Shown here: positions 56,602 through 64,000 of the stretch, in pieces
Position numbering within the stretch: the stretch's first letter is position 1
Layout: every line of letters begins with the position of its first letter
Source of the DNA: CALBPI01 sp039821605
Lineage (GTDB): Bacteria > Pseudomonadota > Gammaproteobacteria > Steroidobacterales > Woeseiaceae
DNA length: 64,000 bases
Assembly: GCA_039821605.1 (NCBI GenBank)
Contig: JBCBNV010000003.1
Coordinates: 372,001 to 436,000, forward strand
Direction of reading: 5' to 3'
Program-made: the position numbers and the translations under genes
The notes under the pieces: model-generated
Told to the model about the DNA's origin: nothing
The model's input: only the letters and a program-made list of their open reading frames with translations
The model's database searches: none

Positions 56602-57056
56602 GTGCAGACCTGCAAGCCTTGTACCGCGACCGCGTGCTCGAGCATTCGCGGCAGCCTTGCAACTTTTGCCGACTCGAAGATGCCGATCATGTGGTTTCGG
56701 GCAGCAACCCGCTGTGCGGCGACAGCTTGCAGGTCTACATCGCACTCGACGGCGATCGTGTGCGGGCCGTCAGCTTCGAAGGCCACGGCTGCGCCATCAG
56801 CGTGGCCTCTGCGTCGATGATGACGCAAATGATCGAAGGTGCGGCCCGTGCGGACGCGATCGAGACCATCGAACGTGTGCGCGACATGTTGTTGGCAAGC
56901 GAGGGGGACGTCCTCGATGCCGCTCTCGCCGATATGTCCGTGGCCGCGTTAGCCGCGGTGCGCCGCTACCCCACACGCGTCAAGTGCGCGACGCTGGCCT
57001 GGCAGGCCGTCCATGGCGCGCTCACCGAAGACGCCCAGACTGTAACCACCGAATAA
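56598..57056 (+). CDS. sufU: zinc-dependent sulfurtransferase SufU
   Basis: 152 residues, GTG start overlapping sufS by 4 bp. It has the IscU fold without the HSPTC chaperone motif. Zinc/acceptor residues are C40 and D42 (NPLCGDS), C65 (GHGCAIS) and C130 (VKCATLAW), as in B. subtilis SufU. It takes sulfur from SufS by exchanging zinc ligands. SufU in a proteobacterial suf operon replaces the E. coli-type SufE/SufA pair. Confidence 0.95.
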   Translation: MSADLQALYRDRVLEHSRQPCNFCRLEDADHVVSGSNPLCGDSLQVYIALDGDRVRAVSFEGHGCAISVASASMMTQMIEGAARADAIETIERVRDMLLASEGDVLDAALADMSVAALAAVRRYPTRVKCATLAWQAVHGALTEDAQTVTTE

Positions 57057-57065
57057 GCGATCACA

Positions 57066-57620
57066 ATGTTTTCCCAGGACTCCGAACCGTTCACCCTGCA
57101 GCGCGATGTGCGCGCCGTCATCATCCCGGCCGGGATGGAAATCAACCTGCGCAAGGCCACCAAGGGCTTCATCACACAAGGCCTGGGCGGCAACTTCACC
57201 GTCTTCGTCGAGGGCAGCCTCTTTCGGATTGACGGCAAGGACGCGGATGCTTTAGGCAAGGACCCCGTGAAGCCGCCCGAGGTCGCCGAAGGCATCAGTG
57301 ACGACGACTTCGAGCAAATCATCTGGCGCCAGCTCAAGACCTGCTACGACCCGGAAATCCCCGTCGACATCGTCGAACTGGGCCTCATCTACCGGTGCGA
57401 TGTGACCACCAACGACCAGGGTGGCCGCGACGTGGAGGTCGACATGACGCTGACGGCACCCGGTTGCGGCATGGGCGACATCATCGTTCAGGACGTCGAG
57501 CAGAAAGTCGCCATCGTACCGACGGTGGAATCGGTCAACGTGCAGCTCACGTTTGATCCGCCCTGGAATCACATGATGATGAGCGAGGAAGCGCGGCTGC
57601 AAACGGGCATGATGTACTGA
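57066..57620 (+). CDS. sufT: Fe-S maturation protein SufT (DUF59/MIP18 family)
   Basis: 184 residues. The N-terminal part (VIIPAGMEINLRKATKGFITQGLGGNFTVFVEG in pieces) is specific to SufT. The C-terminal DUF59 domain has CYDPEIPVDIVELGLIYR, the DPEIP motif, and TAPGCGMGDIIVQDVEQKV with the conserved cysteine. SufT supports maturation of Fe-S proteins. It is 10 bp after sufU and 3 bp before the next gene. Confidence 0.94.
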   Translation: MFSQDSEPFTLQRDVRAVIIPAGMEINLRKATKGFITQGLGGNFTVFVEGSLFRIDGKDADALGKDPVKPPEVAEGISDDDFEQIIWRQLKTCYDPEIPVDIVELGLIYRCDVTTNDQGGRDVEVDMTLTAPGCGMGDIIVQDVEQKVAIVPTVESVNVQLTFDPPWNHMMMSEEARLQTGMMY

Positions 57621-57622
57621 CC

Positions 57623-58144
57623 ATGGCACTGGTGACGCACTCGCTCACGCTCATGCGACACGCGAAGTCGTCGTGGGACGATGCGTCACTGTCCGATCAC
57701 GACCGCCCACTCAACGCACGCGGCGAGCGTGACGCGCCTGAGATGGGCCAACGACTCAAGGCGCGCGGCATTCGGCCGTCGCTGATCCTCGCCAGCACGG
57801 CACGTCGCACCACGGAAACCGCCCGCGCCGTGGCTCGCGCCATCGGTTTTCCCCAGGAATTCATTCACCGCGAGCGCGCGCTTTACCTCGCCTCGCCCGA
57901 CGAGATCATGGCGACAGTCTGCGATCAGGACCCCACCTTCCGGAGCATCATCGTCGTTGGTCACAACCCGGGCATGTCCTACCTGGCCGATGCCCTCAGC
58001 GATGACCTGACCGGCGATATGCCCACGGCGGCAATGATCACGCTCGAGGCCGACGTGGACGACTGGCGCGACTTCGCCTTCGCGGCCCGGCGCGTCGTAG
58101 GCTACGATTACCCGAAGAACGCGCAGGGCATCATCACGCGCTGA
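57623..58144 (+). CDS. SixA-type histidine phosphatase
   Basis: A 173-residue phosphoglycerate-mutase-fold phosphatase. LTLMRHAKSSWDD carries the RH catalytic histidine; RPLNARGERDAPEMG, SLILASTARRTTETAR and IVVGHNPGMSYLADAL (second histidine) are SixA-like. E. coli SixA dephosphorylates phosphotransfer histidines such as NPr. Here the adjacent suf genes give no hint of the substrate. It probably reads through from the suf transcript (3 bp after sufT). Confidence 0.9.
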   Translation: MALVTHSLTLMRHAKSSWDDASLSDHDRPLNARGERDAPEMGQRLKARGIRPSLILASTARRTTETARAVARAIGFPQEFIHRERALYLASPDEIMATVCDQDPTFRSIIVVGHNPGMSYLADALSDDLTGDMPTAAMITLEADVDDWRDFAFAARRVVGYDYPKNAQGIITR

Positions 58145-58170
58145 TTTTCCGCATTAACTGGAGTAGCCTC

Positions 58171-58584
58171 ATGACGCAATCGGTGCTGGTGTTGTGCACG
58201 GGAAACTCGTGCCGATCGATCATGGCTGAGGCCCTGATCAACAGTCGTCGCGGAGAGCGCTACCGCGCAGTCAGTGCGGGCAGTCACCCGACCGGGCAGG
58301 TCCACCCCAAGGCACTCGAGACCCTTCGCCACCACGGCATCGATCCCGGTGATCCGCGCAGCGAGTCCTGGGACGTCTACGCCAACACAAGCTTCGACTG
58401 CGTCATCACCGTGTGCGACGACGCGGCCAACACGCCCTGCCCGGCATTCCCGGGTCAGGCCAAACGCCTGCACTGGAGTACGCCAGACCCCGCGAGCGCG
58501 ACGGGCACGGCTCAGCAGATCAATCAGGCCTTCGAGACGGCGTTCATGCAGCTCTCACACCGCGTGGCCGAGGAATTGCCCTGA
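58171..58584 (+). CDS. arsC: arsenate reductase, low-molecular-weight-phosphatase (thioredoxin-type) family
   Basis: A 137-residue protein. The P-loop LCTGNSCRSIMAEA carries C9 and C15. VCDDAANTPCPAFPG carries the redox pair of thioredoxin-coupled ArsC (compare CDDAANxxCP). VSAGSHPTGQVHPKALETL is a family block. It should reduce arsenate to arsenite. No efflux gene or ArsR is next to it, so it stands alone, 26 bp after the SixA-type gene. Confidence 0.9.
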   Translation: MTQSVLVLCTGNSCRSIMAEALINSRRGERYRAVSAGSHPTGQVHPKALETLRHHGIDPGDPRSESWDVYANTSFDCVITVCDDAANTPCPAFPGQAKRLHWSTPDPASATGTAQQINQAFETAFMQLSHRVAEELP

Positions 58585-58602
58585 GGCTGCTCGGCCCGCG
58601 AG

Positions 58603-59460
58603 TCAGGGCTCGAAGCGCGACCAGCCGTCGGCCGTGCGCACGTAGGCGTGTGGAGAAATGGCGTAGGAAAACTCATTGTCCGCGACGAGATCGCGGGCGC
58701 GCGCCAGGCCATCCTGATCCTCGCTGCCCGTTACGATCAGGACATCTCGCGCGGGAACGAATATGACGATGTCGCCCGCAACCCGGAAGACATCCCGACT
58801 CCAGATTTCGTCGTAGAGCAGCAAAGACGCCTCGTAGTTGCCGTCGGCCACGATCATAGACAGGCTGTCATCGCCCTCGCGCCCAATCTCGGGCAGGTAG
58901 GCGAGCAGGTTGTCGAGCGCGCGAATCTGTAGCTCCCGGCCCTCGATGCCGAGCGCCTCGATGTCCTCGCCCGATGCAAATCGAATCGACGCCTCGGAAT
59001 CGAAGGCGTACATCACGACGAGATCGCGGTTCAGCGGCTCGAAGTAAAGCGGAAACGGTGCGTCCGGATCGGCGCCTTCCGTTGTGCGCATGAGCTCGCG
59101 AATCTGTGCGATGTAACTCATGTCCTTGATGACCGGGAACAGGCTGTCGATGTCGCCCGCATTGTCTTGTTCGGCGAACATCGCGCCAGCCGAGTCGACA
59201 AAGCGTTGCAGCACGACATCGAGCTCTGCGGGATCCGACAGATAGACACCGTACGCGTTGTCGAGAAAACTCGTTGAGGTCTCGTCGCCTACGCCGGTCA
59301 CGCGGACCTCGAGCGGCCCGACGACCTCGACCTGGGCACCTTCGAATGTCGACACCACAAGCGCGGCGTAGCGTTCCGTGAACGCCTGTTCATCGAGCAC
59401 CTCTGCGGCAGGTACGTCGGCTACGCACAGCAGCACCAGCAACAACATGACTCGTAACAT
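58603..59460 (-). CDS. DUF1444 family exported protein
   Basis: 285 residues with a signal peptide (LRVMLLLVLLCVADVPAAE). The DUF1444 core is recognised in YGVYLSDPAEL, FPVIKDMSYIAQI, YFEPLNRDLVVMYAFD and IRALDNLLAYLPEIG. Bacillus homologues (YtpQ) are cytoplasmic, while this one is exported. Function unknown. The start ATG 59460 follows AAGGG. Confidence 0.85.
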   Translation of the reverse strand: MLRVMLLLVLLCVADVPAAEVLDEQAFTERYAALVVSTFEGAQVEVVGPLEVRVTGVGDETSTSFLDNAYGVYLSDPAELDVVLQRFVDSAGAMFAEQDNAGDIDSLFPVIKDMSYIAQIRELMRTTEGADPDAPFPLYFEPLNRDLVVMYAFDSEASIRFASGEDIEALGIEGRELQIRALDNLLAYLPEIGREGDDSLSMIVADGNYEASLLLYDEIWSRDVFRVAGDIVIFVPARDVLIVTGSEDQDGLARARDLVADNEFSYAISPHAYVRTADGWSRFEP

Positions 59461-59544
59461 GCGCAACCCTTGCGACTCCATCACACCGTTCGACCGTAAC
59501 CCAGGTTGGCAGCGCTGCCGCCGATGCCTGTCACAGTTACGACG

Positions 59545-61572
59545 CTAGTCACCGTCCGAAGAAAGGCGTCGAAAACGGACCGCGACACCGCCTCCTGCGG
59601 CCATGCGCAGATCCAGCGTCTCGCCGGAAGTCACCGTACGCGACGAAATGGCGACCGCGTAGGGCGCCGATTGCCAGTGCGCGTCAACGCCATCGGCGTA
59701 GATCTGTGCCTCGTAACGCGCGTCCGGCTGCAGGAACTCGAGTGCCACGCTGACGTCGCGAGCGGACGCGTCGGTAATGCCGCCCAGATACCAGTCATCC
59801 CCGCCGCGTTCGCGACGCACCTGCACAAGGTATTCGCCGACACTGCCTGCGATGGCGGTGCTGTCCTCCCAGTCCGCGGGAACGTCCTGGATGAACTGAA
59901 ATGCGTCCGAACGTGCGAGGTAGTTTTCGGGCAGGTCCGCCGCCATTTGAACCGGGCTGTAGAACACCACATAGAGCGCAAGCTGATGTGCAAGCGTCGA
60001 CTGCACGCGACGCGTCGAGTCCGGGCCCTGGTGCGTGAGATCGAAAATACCGGGCGTGAAGTCCATCGGGCCCGACAGGAAGCGCGTGTAGACGAGCGTT
60101 GCATTGTGGTCCAGCGCGTTGGGTTCGGCCCAGGCCGCGTTGTATTCCTGGCCACGGGCGCCCTCGCGCGTGATCCAGTTGGGATAGGTGCGGCGCAGGC
60201 CCGTGTCTTTGACAGGTTCGTGCGTGTTGATGCTGATACGACGTTTCGCGGCGGCCTCGAGCACGCGCAGGTAGTGTCCGACGCCGAACTGCCCGTCGTG
60301 CCACTCGCGCCGGGTCTCGCCGTCGTTGTCAACAAGCTGCAGATCGCCGCCATTCGCAACGTAGCCCGTCTTGATTTGCGTCACGCCCAGTCGCTCATAA
60401 AGATCGAGCGCGTCATCAAGCTGCGACTCGTAGTTGCCCACGTGCCCCGAGGTCTCGTGGTGCCCGATGAGTCGGACGCCACGCTCGAGCGCGTAACGGG
60501 CCACGCCATCGAGATCGAAGTCCGGGTAAGCCTCGGTGAAACTGAATACGGCGCCATTCTCGGTCCAGTTGCCATCCCAGCCCGTGTTCCAACCTTCCAC
60601 CAGCACGCCGTCAAAGCCGTGGTTGGCCGCGAAGTCGATGTAGCGCTTGGCGTTCTCCGTGGTCGCGCCGTGGCGATCACCCGAACCCCACGTCGATTGG
60701 TCGAGATGCATCTCCCACCAAATGCCCACGTATTTGCCGGGACGCACCCAGGACACGTCACCGAGCACATTGGGCGCATTGAGATTCAGCAGCAGGTCGC
60801 TGTTGATCAACCCGATCGCGTCCGCCGCAAGATGAATCGTCCGCCAGGGGGTGACGAAGGGCGCACTAACCCGCGCCAGATCGCCGTTCGACCAGGGCGT
60901 CAGGTTCGTCTTGAGCGCGCCGAACCCGCGTTGTTCGAGCACGTAGGCGGGGTAGTCCACAAGAGCCGCTTCGTGCAGCGCCACGTGTACCCCATCGGCG
61001 AGCCGAAACGTGGCCGGCGTGTGCGCCAGGGTGAGGTCTGTAATGACGCTATCGTTGTAGTGAAACTCATATCGGTTCCAGCCGCGCCCGGGAATCCACC
61101 AGGCACGCGCATCGGACGGCATGCGGAATTCCGTGAGCTCGTCACTGACGATCAGCGCGTCATAGGCGGGTTGCTCCGGGACTTCGTAGCGCAAGCCGAC
61201 GCCGTCGTTGTGCGCGCGAATGCGAAGCACGAGCTCGCGATCGGGAGCCGCGGCCGCCAAGGTCAGCACCAGTTCGTTGTAGTGATCGCGCACCACGCGA
61301 CGCTCGCCCCAGGGTTGCTCCCAGGTGCTGTCGGCGCTGTGCGTTTCGGCCGATGTGATCTCGAATCCATACGCGAGATCGGGCGCGTCGGCAAACGCGA
61401 GACCCAGCGCCGAGTTGGAGACGACCGCGGTCTCACCAAAGGTGACGCCGTATCGCGGCGCACCCGCGTCATTAAGCGTCACCGTAACCGTGATTCGACC
61501 ATCGGGCGAAGAAACCGACTCGGCATGTCCCATAGCGGCTACCAACAACAGAATGAACCAACCCCGTCTCAT
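59545..61572 (-). CDS. glycoside hydrolase family 97 (alpha-glucosidase-like)
   Basis: 675 residues with a signal peptide (RRGWFILLLVAAMGHAE). The N-terminal beta-supersandwich is followed by the catalytic barrel: WWIPGRGWNRYE, KYVGIWWEMHLDQSTW, VLVEGWNTGWDG, INTHEPVKDTGLRRTYPNW and REGARGQEYNAAW carry the acidic residues of GH97. The third strand reads QIKTGYV, without the Asp of retaining members, suggesting the inverting alpha-glucosidase group (inference). Calcium ligands are expected. A stand-alone gene, not in a Sus-type cluster. Confidence 0.9.
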   Translation of the reverse strand: MRRGWFILLLVAAMGHAESVSSPDGRITVTVTLNDAGAPRYGVTFGETAVVSNSALGLAFADAPDLAYGFEITSAETHSADSTWEQPWGERRVVRDHYNELVLTLAAAAPDRELVLRIRAHNDGVGLRYEVPEQPAYDALIVSDELTEFRMPSDARAWWIPGRGWNRYEFHYNDSVITDLTLAHTPATFRLADGVHVALHEAALVDYPAYVLEQRGFGALKTNLTPWSNGDLARVSAPFVTPWRTIHLAADAIGLINSDLLLNLNAPNVLGDVSWVRPGKYVGIWWEMHLDQSTWGSGDRHGATTENAKRYIDFAANHGFDGVLVEGWNTGWDGNWTENGAVFSFTEAYPDFDLDGVARYALERGVRLIGHHETSGHVGNYESQLDDALDLYERLGVTQIKTGYVANGGDLQLVDNDGETRREWHDGQFGVGHYLRVLEAAAKRRISINTHEPVKDTGLRRTYPNWITREGARGQEYNAAWAEPNALDHNATLVYTRFLSGPMDFTPGIFDLTHQGPDSTRRVQSTLAHQLALYVVFYSPVQMAADLPENYLARSDAFQFIQDVPADWEDSTAIAGSVGEYLVQVRRERGGDDWYLGGITDASARDVSVALEFLQPDARYEAQIYADGVDAHWQSAPYAVAISSRTVTSGETLDLRMAAGGGVAVRFRRLSSDGD

Positions 61573-61673
61573 GGTCGTGATGGTAAGGAGCCAGCGGCAC
61601 GCGCGCTACCCCCTCCCGTAATCTCCTGGCACGAAGTCCGGTCATCGCAGTGTCACATTCACTGGAGCCCGTC

Positions 61674-62420
61674 ATGCGCACCGCGATCGGACTGGTCTTG
61701 CTGCTTGCCACCCTCAACCTCGGCGCCAACACGAGCGCGACGACACGCGTCTTCGCGAGTGGCGATACGCCCGTCACGCTCGTCGAGCTATACACCTCGG
61801 AGGGCTGCAGCAGCTGCCCGCCGGCCGACCGCTGGCTCAGCAATCTCGAGTCGGCGCCCGGTCTGTGGCGCGACTTTGTGCCCGTCGCATTGCACGTCGA
61901 TTACTGGGACAACATTGGTTGGCCCGACCGCTTCGCCAGTCGCGACTACAGTGACCGCCAGCGGCGTTACGCGCACGAAGGCGGCACGCGCGTCGTCTAC
62001 ACGCCGGGCCTGTTCCGCAATGGGCAGGAATGGCGTGGCTGGCGCGTCGGCAATCCGGGTCGCAGTCGGGATGAGGCGGTTGGCGCATTGACCGTCGAAA
62101 GCGACGGCGACCGTTTCTCGGCAAAATTCGACCCGGCCGAGGGCGTCACGGCAGACACACTGCACATCGCGATCCTGGGCATGGACCTGGCCACAGAGGT
62201 CAGAGCCGGCGAAAACCGCGGCCGCAGGCTTGTGCATGATTTCGTCGTGCTCGGTCTGCGCAGCGTGCCGCTCGAGTCGGCATCGGAGGGCCTCGCCGCG
62301 ATGGGCAAGCTGCCTGCAGCCAGCGTTGGCGCGCAACGAATGGCCATCGCGGCCTGGGTAACCGCGCGCGGACGACAGGCGCCCATCCAGAGCGTCGGCG
62401 GCTTTCTCGAAGCCGACTAG
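61674..62420 (+). CDS. DUF1223 thioredoxin-like exported protein
   Basis: 248 residues with a signal peptide (RTAIGLVLLLATLNLGANT). LVELYTSEGCSSCPPADRWL carries the CxxC of the family, followed by VALHVDYWDNIGWPDRFAS, TPGLFRNGQEW and a C-terminal beta domain. The redox partner is unknown. GGAG lies 6 bp before ATG 61674. Divergent from the GH97 gene. Confidence 0.9.
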   Translation: MRTAIGLVLLLATLNLGANTSATTRVFASGDTPVTLVELYTSEGCSSCPPADRWLSNLESAPGLWRDFVPVALHVDYWDNIGWPDRFASRDYSDRQRRYAHEGGTRVVYTPGLFRNGQEWRGWRVGNPGRSRDEAVGALTVESDGDRFSAKFDPAEGVTADTLHIAILGMDLATEVRAGENRGRRLVHDFVVLGLRSVPLESASEGLAAMGKLPAASVGAQRMAIAAWVTARGRQAPIQSVGGFLEAD

Positions 62421-62475
62421 CCGTAACCGGGCACAGACGCTAACCTCCAGACACTGTCACAAGGATGCCTCGCTG

Positions 62476-62958
62476 ATGCGCCACACCATTCCCCTTGTCG
62501 TTACCGTCGTCGCGCTCGCTGCCGCAGGGTGCAGCAAGGAGCCCGCGCCTGAGGCCGAGCCGGCCGCGGCACCCGAAACCACTGCTGCGGCACCGGCACT
62601 GCCACGTACCGCGGCGCCCGAGGGTGCGCGCACATTCATCATCACGCCGGAGGAAGGCGCTACGGTCTCCTCACCGTTCACCGTTCGGTTCGGGGCAGAG
62701 AACATTACGGTGATCGCGGCCGGCGACAACACGCCTGGCAGCGGCCACCACCACCTGCTCATCAACGCGCCTCTGCCCGACTTTGGGCTGCCCATCCCGA
62801 AGTCGGATCAGTACGTGCACTTCGGGGGTGGCCAGACGGAAACAGAGTTGACACTCGAGCCCGGCAGCTACGAACTGCGCCTGCTGTTCGGTGACCACCT
62901 GCACATCCCTCACGACCCGCCCGTCTACTCCGACGTCGTGACCATCACCGTCGAGTAG
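62476..62958 (+). CDS. DUF4399 lipoprotein
   Basis: 160 residues; lipobox LAAAGC (C19). A low-complexity Ala/Pro/Glu linker leads to the DUF4399 domain: FIITPEEGATVSSPFTVRFG, GSGHHHLLINAPLPD and DQYVHFGGGQTETELTLEPG, ending in HDPPVYSDVVTITV. The His-rich GSGHHH could bind metal. Function unknown. It lies 55 bp after the DUF1223 gene and 4 bp before the next. Confidence 0.88.
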   Translation: MRHTIPLVVTVVALAAAGCSKEPAPEAEPAAAPETTAAAPALPRTAAPEGARTFIITPEEGATVSSPFTVRFGAENITVIAAGDNTPGSGHHHLLINAPLPDFGLPIPKSDQYVHFGGGQTETELTLEPGSYELRLLFGDHLHIPHDPPVYSDVVTITVE

Positions 62959-62962
62959 GGCG

Positions 62963-63316
62963 ATGCGCGCCGCCGAGGTTCGCCGGTTCTGCGCCACGCT
63001 GCGCGGCGCCACCGAAACCGTGCAGTGGGGCGACAACCACGTTTTCAAAGTGGGCGGCAAGATGTTCGCGGTCACAGGTGACGCCGCGGATGCGCGCTAC
63101 TCGTTCAAGGTCGACGACAACCGGTTTCTCGAGCTGACCGACATTCCGGGCATTGTCCCCGCGCCCTACCTCGCGCGCGCCAAGTGGGTGCAGGTCGATC
63201 CCGCCGACTGCCCGCTCTCGAACACCGAGCTTGAAACGCTCATCCGAGAGGCCTACGGCATCATCCTGAAGCGGCTGCCCAAGTACCTGCAGCGGGAACT
63301 CTCGGGCGAGGCCTGA
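62963..63316 (+). CDS. MmcQ/YjbR family protein
   Basis: 117 residues of the CyaY-like double-wing fold: MRAAEVRRFCATLRGATETVQWGDNHVFKVGGKMFAV (first strands, in pieces), FKVDDNRFLELTDIPGIVPAPYLARAKWVQV. YjbR-type proteins are thought to bind DNA, though evidence is limited. It directly follows the DUF4399 gene. Confidence 0.88.
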   Translation: MRAAEVRRFCATLRGATETVQWGDNHVFKVGGKMFAVTGDAADARYSFKVDDNRFLELTDIPGIVPAPYLARAKWVQVDPADCPLSNTELETLIREAYGIILKRLPKYLQRELSGEA

Positions 63317-63407
63317 TGCCGCCAACGCCCCGCCAGGCGGGATGTGCTACAAACGGGCGACAGTGACCTGACAGGGCCAGAAGCCGCAGCGCGGCCAGGA
63401 GGGAGAC

Positions 63408-64000
63408 ATGGTCTGGCAGTCCCGGCGCACGCCACTGCGCGTGCTTGTTGCGGTGCTCGCTACCGCGCTTGGTGCCGTAGCGTCGGCCACGCCACCCTCT
63501 ATGAATCCCGAGCTGCGCGATGCCATGACCGCGACGCTCAACGCGGGCAGCACCGCACCCGGCCGAGAGCGCCCGTTCTCGATGGTCATCCGCGGCGGCG
63601 TGAGTCTGGGCGCCTACGAGGCCGGCGTGAACTGGGCGTTGCTGCGGCTGCTCAAGGACCTGCGCGACGACCCCGAGACCACGATCGAACCCACGCTTTA
63701 TGCCGCCGCGGGAGCGTCTGCGGGCGCCGTCAACGGATTCCTGGCGGGCCTGATCTGGTGCACGGAACGCCCCGCCGCAGGCCCGGGCCCCGATTCGCTC
63801 GACGACAACCTGTTTCGCAATACCTGGCGCCACATCGACATCAACGAGTTGCTCAAGCACGCACCGCTGGACGAACAGCTCGACGAGGATCAGGCCGGAT
63901 TCTCGCGCGCCGCCATGCGCCAGGTGGAAACGGATGTGCGAAACGACATTGACCGACGGCGCTTCACACCGGGCTGCGAAGTGGGTTTCGGCGTCTCCCT
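63408..64000 (+). CDS. patatin-like phospholipase family protein (N-terminal part; cut by window edge)
   Basis: At least 197 residues are visible. A signal peptide (VLVAVLATALGAVASA) is followed by the patatin domain: RGGVSLGAYEAGVNWALL (oxyanion hole; the usual GGGxRG is here RGGVSLG) and the nucleophile elbow GASAGAVNG (S104). The catalytic Asp lies further downstream, outside the window. AGGAGGGAG precedes ATG 63408. Probably a periplasmic or secreted lipase/phospholipase. Confidence 0.9.
   Translation, partial: MVWQSRRTPLRVLVAVLATALGAVASATPPSMNPELRDAMTATLNAGSTAPGRERPFSMVIRGGVSLGAYEAGVNWALLRLLKDLRDDPETTIEPTLYAAAGASAGAVNGFLAGLIWCTERPAAGPGPDSLDDNLFRNTWRHIDINELLKHAPLDEQLDEDQAGFSRAAMRQVETDVRNDIDRRRFTPGCEVGFGVS

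Noticed and set aside
59506..62091. An 861-residue plus-strand open frame
   Set aside because: It is antisense to the GH97 gene, which has clear catalytic motifs and a signal peptide. It has no recognisable protein features and is an effect of high GC content.

Overview
The window is GC-rich, gene-dense chromosomal DNA from a gammaproteobacterium. Evidence for this includes ParE with a typical gammaproteobacterial start, the neighbouring dapA, gcvR, bcp and bepA genes, the mlaFEDCB set, DUF1820, and a fused PurL. I see no plasmid, phage or insertion-sequence genes. A small light-harvesting locus (pucB-pucA-pucC) lies in the middle, so the organism is probably a bacteriochlorophyll-containing, most likely aerobic anoxygenic, phototroph. 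Its main photosynthesis cluster is not in this window. I do not assign a genus.

Layout. Positions 1-3057 hold the 5' part of parE, a flavin-dependent tryptophan-halogenase-type gene and xseB. Positions 3093-11525 are one long minus-strand run: glyA, nrdR, ribD, ribE, ribBX, ribH, nusB, thiL, pgpA and a Ser/Thr kinase carrying a cyclic-nucleotide-binding domain. ettA and purL follow. Positions 18033-31102 are accessory: an orphan FHA/TagH-like protein, a serine hydrolase, an M19 dipeptidase, YceI, a translationally coupled secreted pair (a MACPF-like lipoprotein and an unknown partner), and an amidohydrolase paired with a MEST-like alpha/beta hydrolase. Positions 31124-35442 hold an EAL protein, a TerB-like protein and a small membrane protein/XRE regulator pair with two palindromic operators.

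The phototrophy locus is at 35439-38968. It contains a divergent peptide deformylase, pucC, pucA, pucB and a repeat-containing protein of unknown function. The last gene and pucB are each preceded by a perfect TGT-N12-ACA (PpsR/CrtJ-type) site with closely matching surroundings. The PucA sequence has Phe at both positions that normally hydrogen-bond B850, so the antenna is predicted to be blue-shifted (LH3-like). Two histidine kinases and a 34-residue membrane protein follow.

Positions 42887-43314 contain a tRNA-Ser(GGA) gene preceded by an unusual 168-bp tandem repeat. The repeat carries two 3'-truncated copies of the tRNA and four hairpins per unit. Next come a BamC-like mini-lipoprotein, dapA, gcvR, bcp, bepA and mlaA, with the mlaFEDCB operon converging on mlaA. 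A suf operon (Rrf2 regulator, sufBCDSU and sufT) starts at 51371. The right end holds sixA, an arsC-type reductase, DUF1444, a GH97 glucosidase, DUF1223, DUF4399, MmcQ/YjbR and the start of a patatin-like gene.

Most boundaries are tight: 1-20 bp overlaps or ATGA/GTGA junctions. Several starts were moved inward from the longest open frame because a ribosome-binding site or conserved N-terminus fits better. Family calls come from motifs read by eye; no database search was run.
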